From contig CAIIXF020000007.1 of assembly GCA_903813345.2 (NCBI GenBank), forward strand, positions 23,487,564-23,551,563: a DNA stretch of 64,000 bases. Direction: 5' to 3'. A program made the translations under genes and the position numbers. Source of the stretch: Owenia fusiformis (lineage: Eukaryota > Annelida > Polychaeta > Sabellida > Oweniidae). The notes below the pieces were generated by a model. That model saw only the letters and a list, made by a program, of their open reading frames with translations. It had not been told where the DNA came from and made no database searches. This document shows positions 33,268-43,789 of this stretch, in pieces. Within the stretch, counting starts at the first letter, position 1. Each line of letters begins with the position of its first letter.

Positions 33268-34242
33268 TGTCAATTGCGATAGTTTGACTTAGATTATTTC
33301 GCATAATCAAAGTTGAATTATACTACAATACAGTGAGGAGGATCCGGGAGATAGCCATTTACAGAGCCGATAGTTTGACTTAGATTATTTCGCATAATCA
33401 AAGTTGAATTATACTACAACACCTTGAGGAGGATCCAGGAGATAGCCATTTACAGAGCCGATAGTTTGACTTAGATTATTTCGCATAATCAAAGTTGAAT
33501 TATACTACAACACAGTGACGAGGATCCAGGAGATAGCCATTTACAGAGCCGATAGTTTGGCTTAGATTATTTCGCATAATCAAAGTTGAATTATACTACA
33601 ACACCTTGAGGAGGATCCAGGAGATAGCCATTTACAGAGCCGATAGTTTGACTTAGATTATTTCGCATAATCAAAGTTGAATTATACTACAACACAGTGA
33701 CGAGGATCCAGGAGATAGCCATTTACAGAGCCGATAGTTTGACTTAGATTATTTCGCATAATCAAAGTTGAATTATCCTACAACACAGTCAGGAGGATCC
33801 AAGAGATAGCCATTTACAGAGCCGATAGTTTGACTTAGATTATTTTGCATAATCAAAGTTGAATTATACTACAACACAGTGACGAGGATCCAGGAGATAG
33901 CCATTTACAGAGCTGATAGTTGGACTTTGATTATTTCATATAATTAAAGTTGAATTATCCTACAACACAGTGAGGAGGATCCAGGAGATAGCCATTTACA
34001 GAGCCGATAGTTTGACTTTGGTTATAATATAATTAAAGTTGAATTATCCTACAACACAGTGAGGAGGATCAAAGAGATAGCCATTTACAGAGCCGATAGT
34101 TTGACTTTGATTGTTTCGTATAATTAAAGTTGAATTATCCTACAACACAGTGAGGAGGATCCAGGAGATAGCCATTTACAGAGCCGATAGTTTGACTTAG
34201 ATTATTTTGCATAATCAAAGTTGAATTATACTACAACACAGT
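33268..34242 (+). repeat. 91-bp tandem array in the 3' LTR (about 11 units)
   Basis: The same 91-bp unit as in the 5' LTR but with about two more copies. The extra units (about 33890-34090) carry variant bases such as AGCTGATAGTTGGAC and a shortened GGTTATAATATAATT core, so they are not simple copies of their immediate neighbours. Confidence 0.9.
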
Positions 34243-34529
34243 GGAGGATACTACAACAACGTGAAGAGAATCCATATTTTCATTGGAAGCAAGACACAAG
34301 ACAGTTGCTGAGTTTACAGTGGATGGAACTGGATATCCCCTTCATCATCTTGGTCGTGGGTGGAATTTTATTTGTACTTTTATGTTTGATGTTAGTCATA
34401 TGCTCCCAGGTGTGTATTAAGATTCAAGACGAAGAAGCGCCTGTTCCAGCAGTTCCAATACCCCCTACGCCAACCCCTGCTTTAAAATCCACACCAAGCT
34501 TCAGCATGAGTACTATGAATTTTGTGTAA
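34221..34529 (+). CDS. Small membrane-protein ORF inside the 3' LTR, 102 aa
   Basis: Identical in predicted protein to the ORF at 28171-28479, with the same hydrophobic segment and proline-rich tail. In this position it would lie downstream of the element's poly(A) site and be expressed only from the 3' LTR promoter. Confidence 0.4.
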   Translation: MNYTTTQWRILQQREENPYFHWKQDTRQLLSLQWMELDIPFIILVVGGILFVLLCLMLVICSQVCIKIQDEEAPVPAVPIPPTPTPALKSTPSFSMSTMNFV

Positions 34530-35071
34530 AGTTGCTTCCCAAAATTAGGAGACAAGACTTTGTTACTCTCAGCTTACTATTCCAGGTTCAAGATTCAATA
34601 ACAATACAAGACGTACAAGTGGTACAATTTACATGAACTTTGCATATTCGGGATACAACAGTGTTATATAGTGATCATCAGTCTCAATTTATATGGACTC
34701 TGGATATTATTTTATCAGTGATAATTACTATTAGCTCATATGGACTTTTGAGTTGTGAGTTTTGAGAGAAATAATAACACCGTAATATTCTTACATTACA
34801 TTTGAAATTGCATGTACATCTTATTTGGGCTTATAAACGCCACAATATATTGTTTTATATTATATATATAAAATTGTATATTTTGTTTATTTCTTTAGGG
34901 ACAAAGCACATTTAACGTGTGCCGTGCAATCCACAAGTAAACACCATTTACTAAACAGTGGTCTTTTTATCAGCCACACTACCACATATCCACAAAAAAG
35001 GCCAAACTGTTACAATACTTATTGATTTGAAAAAATGAAAATAAACTGAAAAATGGATTTTGAAAACTTAC

Positions 35072-35130
35072 CTCTCTTCTCCGTATTGCTCAGACTTCAA
35101 TTTCCAAGCTCTCTGACGATAAAATATAAG
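35072..35130 (-). promoter_or_regulatory. Putative non-coding first exon of the binding-protein gene
   Basis: Read on the minus strand, GGAGAAGAGAG is followed by a strong donor GTAAGT (35071-35066). The only sensible acceptor downstream is the one at about 25858, just before the ATG. TATA-like TATATTTGTATATTC lies upstream at about 35137-35151. If right, the first intron was about 0.45 kb before the 8.76-kb LTR element entered it. Exon start is uncertain. Confidence 0.4.
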
Positions 35131-38100
35131 TGAATATACAAATATATATTATTTCACTTCAACGCATGCCATTTAAAGACTTTCGGAGATTACAAAGCTC
35201 AAATAACAACATTGGCATTACCAAAGAGGATTACCTAGATTACCTAACAAACAGACGATTCTTTAGATTTCCTAAAACGGGTAGGCTGTTAAATAGTGCG
35301 ATTGGTGTGTCCAAAGTCTACAAAACGAAAAACAACACCATTTTAAGATCTACAACTTTGTATTTACCCAATGTGTTGAGCATTATTAAGTTAATTGTAA
35401 GTTAATGTTCAAATATCTTGCATACAATGGCCGAGTCGAAAGTGCGTAATTGTAATTATATTTGAAAGGATTAGTTAAGTTTCTTACATAAAAGAATTGC
35501 TCAGAGTAAAAACATTATCTCGATTAAACAACCAAAAAACACAACGAGCTGTTTTGAAACTCGGTATAAAATTAAAATATGAACAAAGCGATTTTCCAAC
35601 TATTAGCTTCGTTTTGTCAAGATTCAGAATTTTCTATTTTGTACGTAAGAATTTTATTGAAATGATGCAAATTGGAGACTTATTTTTCAAGTAGAACTCA
35701 AGGTTTTACGACACCCCAACAAGAGGTCTTAGAATTACTTAGTGAGTTGGTCGATGGAGTTAACGATTTGCTCGCTATCCATGACTTATTTAACGAGAGG
35801 GTTCTAAGGGGTCTCGTAACGATGTGGTATCTAAACAAATTGATAATGAAAAGTTTTGAGAAACGGCCTCTTGTATAACAAGATACTTAAAGAAAATATT
35901 TTCCCTGATATTTGGAAGAAGAGAATATAGTTGTTTTCAATATTTATTAAGTCACATTACGACCTTACTTGTACAAAATATTAAGGATTTAACCCCTGGA
36001 CTCAGTGCATTGCATGCTGAATCATTTCATTGAAGGTGTTGTTTCCAAATCTTTGCTTGACCGCGCAGCGGGAATGCAAAGTTTAGGAAACAACGCCTGA
36101 GTGGAATGAAGCAGCCACAATGCACTGAGTCTTGTGCTTAAATTCTTTTCACACATTGCAAAATATGTTTTGTAAAATCCCCTAAAACATACAAAATCAC
36201 CAAAAGAACATATTTTCAATGAAAGTTTAAGTTGGCAGAGTATCAATTTCAATATGTGAGTCCAGTTATCACCTTGACAGCCATACAACAAATGCGTTAT
36301 TGGTTATATAACGGAATGCAGTTACGTGAAATAGCTTTCTCTGATTTGTTGGAATTGGAGACACCTTGCCTGATATGTGTGGATACAGAATTATTTCACA
36401 TATTTTCCAATATTGGTGTGAAAAAACATTTTTACTTATTGTTATTTCTTAAGAATGTATTATATTATTGTCATTGATTTGTCCCATGTAAGCGTTGTAT
36501 ATTGTAAAGAAAATAACACTTATAAAATAATTCAGGAATTTGGTAAAATTGTCATTGCCGTTGTAACCTAAAATAGTCAAAAATAATTATTCCAAATTAT
36601 AAAAAGGAGGCGTGTCACACTTGTTTCCAGATCAGTGACTCTCACGCTTAGTCTGTTTGAACCTCAGGATCTTAGATTTTAGCCCAGCGTGAAGTTTTTT
36701 ATTCACATTAAAATCAACTCAAAATGTAAACGGTTTCAATATAAAACCCCAACCTGAGCCAAAAATTACATAAAGTTTTGGACATTGACTCAAATGTAAT
36801 GGACTTAGAGAGAAAGCTACTCAGCTGTATTATTATGATCCAACTAAATATGAACACATTTTCTTGCTCCCAATTTGTTTATCCTTAATTGACTCACATA
36901 GAAAAAATCGAATGTGAACGCCTTCAAACTACTTGGCTGGTCCCAATGGCGTTCGGATTGGACATGTTTTACTGTACTTATATTTCAATGGGACATCAAT
37001 AGAAACATTTAAAAATTGTGTGTTTTGACTTCAAATTATGCATGCAGTACCTCCACTTTCAGCATTATTACAGAACTACAAAATTGTTTGGGCCTATAAT
37101 TGTCGGGCTCATACTTGTTGTTAGAGAGCTTTCGATATAAGTTTTCACAAATTACATACTTGCCAAATATTTTGTTGAGATTTCAAGGATGAAAGCACCC
37201 TATCTTCGTTTCCAGTGTTCCTTCCCGGCCAGTGCTATACCTGACTTGTACAAGTACAATTGCAAGTTTGTGTATACGTATTCCAAATAATAACTGATAT
37301 CGAAAGCTCTCTATTATCAAATGGTACATCCTCAACTATATATGATAATGACAATTTGCTTATTGAAGTTGGCCATCCAGAAACATCGGGATTATCATGC
37401 TGGTCTAAATCTACAAGCAGTCGTCTTATTATATACCAAGGAGGTATTGCTTGCCAAAACATGGCGATTAAAATTGCAATAAAATATCGGGCTTTTGAGA
37501 AAAAGGTACATTGAATGTTATGAGCAAACAATATGGAAATAATTATAAGCATGTTTCTTAGGGCAATATGGATAGAAGTGGGCCAAACGTAAAAATAAAT
37601 AATTAAATAGAAACCCAATACAAAATGAACTGATATATAGGTGTAATAGATAGCGTGAAGGTTTCAAATGTGCACTTAAACAACTATTTATGGGGTGTTA
37701 CAAAACAACATTTTATGTACTGTATTGTGATATAGTGTGATATACTGTGATCTACTATTGTGTTACATTTCAACAAACTATATAATTTTGAGCCAAATAT
37801 ATTTTATTCATTTTATTTCTTTGGTCTTTGTTTCCATGACCTCCTATCTTGAATTTCGAATCTAAACTTAGACACCATGTGGCTTGCGCTTTACATCTGG
37901 CGCGCATATCGCCACGTGGTATCTCAATTACCAAACCAGATGCTAGGAAAATGTAGGAGGAAACATCGCTCCATAACAGTATGAGCGTCAGACGATGAAA
38001 TTATGCAGTATATTATAAAGTTATGTTCATACACTAAGATATTAAATTTTAGGCTCCCTAATTGGTGTATGAATGGATATAATCCATGTTTTTGCAACAG

Positions 38101-38249
38101 CAATGATACCATGAATTATACAATTGAGCTCTTTAGAGAGACATTATTTCGTACAGTGTTATTTTGAACATGTAATTAGTTTTAAATGAATATAGTTTTT
38201 AAAATTTCTAAAATGAAAAAAAAAATTTCTAAATATCAAAATTAATCAC
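35131..38249. other. Intergenic, no gene recognised
   Basis: Besides the hairpin at 35999-36131, an inverted pair GAGAGCTTTCGATAT at about 37122 and its complement at about 37296 lies 150 bp apart. Open frames on both strands at 37235-37618 and several short ones at 35130-35878 have no recognised domain. Confidence 0.45.
35999..36131. repeat. 133-bp hairpin MITE
   Basis: GACTCAGTGCATTG at the left pairs exactly with CAATGCACTGAGTC at the right. The arms continue with mismatches (GTTGTTTCC against GGAAACAAC) to a GC-rich loop (CCGCGCAGCGG). No ORF. Confidence 0.8.
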
Positions 38250-38250
38250 G

Positions 38251-38256
38251 TTTATT
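38251..38256 (-). terminator. Poly(A) signal of the hnRNP-like gene
   Basis: AATAAA on the minus strand, downstream of the spliced 3' UTR of the RNA-binding-protein gene. Confidence 0.65.
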
Positions 38257-38426
38257 AGTAAGGAGTGCTGATTTCAAACGTACACTTCGACATGTAGAAG
38301 TTCAACGTAGTCGATCACAGAAGTATCTCGAAGGATAAAGAATGAAGGTTTGGGCCTTTTAGTCTTTCTCAACAGTTTATAATTAAGCTGCCATCGCCAC
38401 TTGTCCAGTGTTGAGTTTCATATGTT

Positions 38427-38723
38427 CTGCAAATTAAAACAAATAAAATGAATTAAAGTTTAAATAGAAGTTAATATTTATTTTTGACTCTTTCAATATT
38501 ATATCAATGACGTCTACATACGTAATAATATGCTAATTGCATGTTAAATAACTGCATTTCACATGCTGACTTGAAAATACCATATACTTTTGTTACTACA
38601 ATTTGACGGGCTATGTTTACGAGAGATTATTTCTTCAACAATATTTGTATAGTTGCGATAAACATATGATATATTCATTTGATATATGTTGATAAAGTGT
38701 ATTTTAAATCTAAGCATGCTTAC
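38427..38723 (-). other. Intron in the 3' UTR of the hnRNP-like gene
   Basis: About 38 bp after the stop codon, minus-strand AAAAAG is followed by donor GTAAGCATG (from 38723). A good acceptor, TTTTAATTTGCAG, ends at 38427. A 3'-UTR intron far enough from the stop could make the mRNA sensitive to nonsense-mediated decay, but 38 nt is under the usual ~50-55-nt threshold. Confidence 0.65.
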
Positions 38724-38761
38724 CTTTTTATTTGTGTACTGCGATTACTTTTGCCATGGCC

Positions 38762-39529
38762 TCAATAAGGTCGATACTGACCACCTCGACCTCTAGGGTC
38801 ACCATAGCTACCCATCCCATAACCTCCATAGTTACTTCCTCCATACGCTCCATAGCTACTACCTCCATAACCTTCATAGCTGCCACTTCCATAACCTTCC
38901 CCATGTCCACCACGGCCTCCGCGTCCCCCACGGCCTCCGCGTCCACCACGGCCTCCGCGTCCACCACGGCCCCCAGCATCTGATCTTGGCCTTGCTTTCA
39001 CCATTGTTATAATATCGCCATTGAGTTCAAAGCTTCGAATGATCGCTAGCTCATCAGCATAGTCTTCATTACTTAGATCAAGGAAGCCAAACCCTTTGTT
39101 CTCGTTTGTTTCTCTATCTTTTATGAGGTCTACCTTTTCAACCGCTTCATCTTTGCGCCCTACTAATAACTTCAAAACTGCGATTTTCACATCCTCAGCT
39201 GTAACATCCTTTGACAGGTTCGATATGTGTATTATCTTTGTCTTGCTATGGGCGGCTTGGGAATTCGAATCTCTTGGTATTGCATACTTAACCTCAAGTT
39301 CTTTGCCGTCGATTTCATGTGGTTTATTTTGGAGGCAATCAAACGCTTGTTGTCTCTCCTCGAATGTTACAAACCCGAACCCTTTAGATTCTTTTGTGTT
39401 AGGGTCAATTATGATAACGACATCCGCCAATGGACCAAATTGTTCGAAATAAGCTTTTGCACTCTCGTCTGTCGTATCTCTATTTAGTCCTCCAAAAAAT
39501 AATTTTTTTAGAGCTTCCAGATTTGACAT
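38762..39529 (-). CDS. hnRNP-like RNA-binding protein, two RRMs plus RGG/GY tail, 255 aa
   Basis: Nuclear RNA-binding protein of the hnRNP A/B/D-like type, which packages pre-mRNA and influences splicing and transport. RRM1 is residues about 9-86, with RNP2 LFFGGL (10-15) and RNP1 KGFGFVTF (49-56). RRM2 is about 97-180, with RNP2 IIHISNL and RNP1 KGFGFLDL (145-152). From about 186 a run of GGR repeats forms an RGG box; 211-255 is Gly/Tyr/Ser-rich. The coding region has no intron, unlike most animal hnRNP genes, so it could be an old retrocopy, but the spliced 3' UTR argues for a normal gene. The ATG at 39529 is preceded by a short leader; TATA-like ATAAATATAAT lies near 39595 on the minus strand. 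Overlapping plus-strand ORFs are shadows. Exact orthology is not determined. Confidence 0.92.
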   Translation of the reverse strand: MSNLEALKKLFFGGLNRDTTDESAKAYFEQFGPLADVVIIIDPNTKESKGFGFVTFEERQQAFDCLQNKPHEIDGKELEVKYAIPRDSNSQAAHSKTKIIHISNLSKDVTAEDVKIAVLKLLVGRKDEAVEKVDLIKDRETNENKGFGFLDLSNEDYADELAIIRSFELNGDIITMVKARPRSDAGGRGGRGGRGGRGGRGGRGGRGGHGEGYGSGSYEGYGGSSYGAYGGSNYGGYGMGSYGDPRGRGGQYRPY

Positions 39530-39609
39530 CTTCGGTTCTTTGTTAGGCTTTGTAAGTGTCGTGTACCAAATGTACCTTGGATTTGTGTAGCATTATATTT
39601 ATCATGTAC

Positions 39610-40234
39610 TCGTTTTGCATAATTAGAGGGATGGGCCATTAGCTTGTCGATGATCTGATCTTTATTTTTTCAAATCAGAAATTGAATATACAGAAGGAAA
39701 ACATTTATTTGGAATACTTTTACAATGCCTAATATTTTTGTGGCAACTTTTATATGCTTTAAAAACTCTAAAATACAATTCTCGTCTATCAAGTCCTGAT
39801 TTGTATCGGGACAAATCCCGATTTTCAGTCTCTCTCAGATGTACTATGTTTCTCGCTAAAACCCTGTTTTTACTTTGGGGATACCCTGTACACTAAATAT
39901 CTTGTTATTCAGTTTAATTATCCAAATTGAGTTTGGAAAGAAATGAGTGAAAAGGGTGGAAAGTTTTCCATAATTTTGATAATAGAGTTTTATTGAATGG
40001 TGAACAGTAATATGAATAACTTGGCACATACAACAGTAATGTCAGTGTGTGGCTTGGAACATATAACATGTAAAATATATTATCAGGCTTAAATGTATTA
40101 ATATATTCATGGATCGTGGTGTGTCCCAGTTTTTATTTCTGTGTACGATTTATGATTGTACAGTTATCAGAAAATATTTCATGCAAATATAACACATATG
40201 AAACATTATCTCAATAATTGTTACTTTATTTCTA
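39610..40234. other. Intergenic upstream of hnRNP-like gene
   Basis: AT-rich with no supported gene or repeat boundary. Confidence 0.4.
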
Positions 40235-40971
40235 AAAGGATCGGTATCGATATGGTGAACTGAATTCAACAATGTTTTTCTCTTAAACCAATTATTGAAA
40301 ACATTCTGTAAAGACACGGTCCTTAATGTAGTGTTGACGGTTTGGCAACAATTTAATGCAAAACTTATTTATATATTTTATATAACTGTTTTGTTAAAAA
40401 TTTGGGGTATTTTTTTAGTGCTATTGTTTTTTGTTCCTTTCTACCAATTCTTGAGAATGGAATAAAATATTTGTATTTTCGAACCTTATTGGAACAAAAT
40501 AGCATATACAACATTTTCTTAGACCTTTCAATATTACAGTTATGCAAGGGAAATTTTGGTTGATTTTACAAAAGGTGTGCAAAATTAAAACAAAATCTCC
40601 AAAATAGATAAAAAAAATAAGATAAACATTTTATTTCATGAACAAGATACCTTTTTAAAATCAACCAAACTTTCCATTGTACAATTACAATATTGAGAGA
40701 CCTAAACAATGTTTTCATGTCGTTTAGGTTCGGAAAGATGTTTCATTTCATTCCGAACATATGATACCAAGAAAAAAAGAAGTGTCTGACATGTCTTCTA
40801 AAACAATACAGAGGAAAGGATACATATACATATGTATATTTCAAATTATAATCTTACCATCCAAAAGATGACCATTAAATTGACGATGTGTAAAATTTTC
40901 AGAATGTTTGATGACTGGTTTAAAAGAGAAACGCATGTTCAAAAAGTTCACCATATCGATACCACTCCTTT
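40235..40971. mobile_element. Foldback element, ~737 bp imperfect palindrome
   Basis: The ends are near-perfect inverted repeats: GTATCGATATGGTGAAC on the left and GTTCACCATATCGATAC on the right, extending with mismatches through TTTCTCTTAAACCA. Nearer the centre AGACCTTTCAATATTA and TTTTGGTTGATTTTA also have inverted partners. All pairs share a midpoint near 40603, so the whole element folds on itself. No ORF worth naming. Confidence 0.78.
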
Positions 40972-41897
40972 ATGCGATAGGGGATGGGGAGAAGTTTTGA
41001 TTTTACATTGATTGAAAGCCACATACAGCATACTGTATTTCATGACCATCATAATTGATAGTCAGAATGTTACAGTACTTTAAAGAACATGCCCCAGAAG
41101 CCACTATTGCGCTTTAGGCATTCCTTCACACATAGTCAAAAATGTCCCTACATGTGGGGATACGGCAAAGATAGAGTGTATCAGGACAATTGCAAACCTC
41201 AAAGTCAGATCATCCGTGTAGTTCAGGCCATACCTGACTATCACTCTGATTGTCATTGAAATATGGTTTGGTGGTCGGAAAGTTTTGACCCGAAAGCCGG
41301 AGGTTTTTTCAGCAAATGGTATTTTAAAGAATCGGGACATACACTGGGGGGGGGGGTATCGTGATGCAACAACACCGTGTTGTTGGAGCAAGATGGCCAG
41401 CCTTCCGGTGATAGGTTTTCGTACGATATTTTGTTTTCCCAATTTAAATCCATTTCTAAGACGAGTTTCTCAATAACCATACACATGCAGTTAGTGCACT
41501 ATCTACACCTGTTATATTCTTTAGTATTCTACTGTCTGATAACGATATGAAATAATGCAACCAGGTTTACTATTTAGTTTGGCAATTAAGACTCTGACTT
41601 GTTAAGTTTTAATTTGATGTACATGTATGTACATGTATGTTTGTCATCGGTATACATTTACCATCATCAACAATCGATTAATTCACTGTTTTAATTCCTC
41701 ACTATTGATGCAACAACACCACTATGTTTATTATCAATGATGCAAAAACACCAATGTGCTGATGCAACAACGCGAAAGTCTTTATCAAAGTTAAAAGGAT
41801 ATACAAGCCAAACGATATATATAGTAATAGTATTTAATCACACATAATGATATTGTAGTACATGTAAGTTTACTTTAGTAAGTTAATCACTTTCTAA
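40972..41897. other. Intergenic, no gene recognised
   Basis: Contains a G-run at 41347 and several GATGCAACAACAC-type direct repeats at 41363, 41707 and 41760 (spacing irregular). The overlapping ORFs at 41104-41486 have no domain. Confidence 0.4.
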
Positions 41898-42365
41898 CAC
41901 CCCAGTCACATTTGTCGTACGGAGACCGTGCGTCGACCGCAGATCAATTAAATCAGTGAATTACTGCGGCGAGCGTAGAAAAACTACGCTCGCCTTGCGG
42001 TCTCCGTACGGCTTATCCAGTTTTTTACAGGCCGCAGGGTCGCCGTATAAACTCGGAGTTATAATATTTGTTCATTTCTGAGGTCCCCGTAGAAATCAAC
42101 TGGCTCAACAAGATTGAATCATTATTTGTCAATGTTTCACGATCACTTTTCATCCTAGCACTATGAATAACATTTATAAATTGTCCTGATGTAAATAAAA
42201 TTAAAAAAGTATTATTTATCAACAGAAATTTAAAATTCACCATGCGGCTAGGGAAATGTGACTGCAAAAGTATGAGGCCGCAAAAATTCTAAGGCGAGCG
42301 TAGAAAAGCTACTGGCCGCAGAAATGATAGACCGCACGGCGGCCGTGGGAAATGTGACTGGGGTG
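41898..42365. mobile_element. MITE with TAA target duplication (PIF/Harbinger-like)
   Basis: Starts CACCCCAGTCACATTT and ends AAATGTGACTGGGGTG, perfect 16-bp inverted terminal repeats, flanked by TAA on both sides (41895-41897 and 42366-42368). Near the ends are GC-rich CCGCACGG/GTCTCCGTACGG motifs, and GGCGAGCGTAGAAAA is repeated internally. A 3-bp TAA duplication fits the PIF/Harbinger superfamily. Confidence 0.85.
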
Positions 42366-42639
42366 TAAATGCCGGGTTTCCATTTTTGGACCACCCTGTG
42401 CACCCAAGATTGTTTTTGTCTCTTGGTCTCTAGATTGATATTAAACATAAGATTTCGAATTGTATTAGGAAAGATCTGATAGTTTGATATGACCTTTCAT
42501 GGTGCCTACATAGATAAGGCAGACTTTGATGTATCAGATTCTTACTGATTTTTTTCAGAAAAAAAGTCGGGCTAAATCCCAATTGACGAGGTGTGCAAAA
42601 TCCATTTAATTAGAAATATTAATTATTATAGTTACGTTT

Positions 42640-43560
42640 AGTTTATTTATTTATTTATAGTGGTCAGTCTTACAATTCAACAAAATATAAAACAATTAAT
42701 TACAACTTTACCCAGCCCACATTGGGCTTATTAACCACTAATAACAATAGGAAGTGCAGAATTAATACACGAAAATCAATATCACATGTTGTAAATGAAT
42801 TGCCTTCTCCGCACAAAAGCCATCTAAATAAATTTAACAATTTTATAGGTATGTTCCCTAAAAAGAAATTCAATTTTGCTACCTTCATTATCCAAATCTT
42901 TAAAATTTACCTCATCAAGGTATGTTTTTCTCAAATCATCATATCTATTGCAATGGAATAGAAAATGTATTTCTGTTTCAACTGAATTATCCTTACATAG
43001 TGTACATAATCTCTCTTCCACATGTTCGCTCAAATTTTGAAAAATTCAATGCTAGGCAAATAGTTTTCCATTAGAGATGTTTCTAACATTTTAAGGTTGA
43101 CAAACTTGTTCATCAATAAATCCTGTTCCATATCTACTGATATAAGAATATTTCTGACATTTCTAATCCATACTGAATCACTTGATTTGCTCCATAAAAA
43201 TATTTTCTTTGTGATTCAATCATTGTCTAAACTTAGAAACCTATTCCAAAGTCTGATTGTTTCTACTTTATGTATTAGTTCAAGAGGGAGCCACCCAAAC
43301 TCAAGATTGTCAAATCCCCAAACTCCTACACCATAACCTAGTATTATTATATGGGTAAAACACATGTATAATTTTGTGTAGGTTTTTTCCATTATAATTA
43401 GAAGTCCTCCTTGACAACCACAATCTGGTCTCAAGTGCAAATCTGACTCGGATATGGATTTTAATTAAGGTCGATATGCATATAAACCAATGTCTTCGTT
43501 GCAAGTCAAATATGTCTTCGTACCAATGGCCCATCAATGCTACAAAACGGAAAACTGTCT
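42640..43560 (-). pseudogene. Degenerate LINE reverse transcriptase 3' end
   Basis: Minus-strand frames broken by shifts show the C-terminal end of a LINE RT: a VGVWGFDNLEFGWLPLELI block with an IRLWNRFLSLDND segment (about 43216-43340), then a Cys/His motif CTLCKDNSVETEIHFLFHC (about 42950-43005). The 3' end is marked by a TAAATAAATAAA-type tail (42643-42660 on the plus strand as TTTATTTATTTATTTA). Unrelated in sequence to the LINE at 1-2234. Inactive. Confidence 0.75.
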
Positions 43561-43789
43561 AGTATAAAATCCATTTTTGAAGTGTAATCATATTAAAAAA
43601 ACTGAACCAATTACATTACACGATAAGAGTGATAAAACTAAGAAAACAAAAATTCTGAGCCAATTATTTTTTCGAAAGTTCGGCCATGTTGAAACGAATG
43701 CAAACTGTCAATGAATAGTTTGCTATTTATGTACCAAAGTGCAACAAAAATACACTAAAATGCCACTAGTGGTTATGATTCATGAATTA

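Larger units (their letters stand above)
26253..35014 (+). mobile_element. Complete non-autonomous LTR retrotransposon, 8.76 kb
   Basis: Two nearly identical long terminal repeats (26253-28964 and 32119-35014) begin TGTAAC and end GTTACA, and flank a 3.15-kb interior. The 4-bp target duplication ATAC lies at 26249-26252 and 35015-35018. A primer-binding site follows the left LTR and a purine tract precedes the right. The interior has a gag region with a zinc knuckle and an aspartic protease, but no reverse transcriptase, RNase H or integrase, so it must borrow these. A Ty3/gypsy-like relationship is suggested by the gag-protease arrangement. Few substitutions separate the LTRs, so insertion was recent. 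Confidence 0.93.
32119..35014 (+). repeat. 3' LTR (2896 bp)
   Basis: Same ends and contents as the 5' LTR. Differences I could see: an 8-bp TTTTGATT-type insertion near the start, a handful of substitutions (for example in the sequences after 32208, 32362, 32718, 32906 and 34593), one extra T in a T-run, and two extra 91-bp units. Confidence 0.93.

Noticed and set aside
27402-34242. CRISPR-like regular repeats in the LTRs
   Set aside because: Units are contiguous 91-bp tandem repeats without unique spacers, in a eukaryotic LTR.
37235-37618. Overlapping open frames on both strands (127 aa minus, 84 aa plus)
   Set aside because: No recognised motif, no convincing splice context; likely chance.
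38728-39487. Plus-strand ORFs over the hnRNP-like gene
   Set aside because: Shadows of the minus-strand RRM/RGG coding sequence; Thr/Ser/Ala repeats come from the RGG codons.
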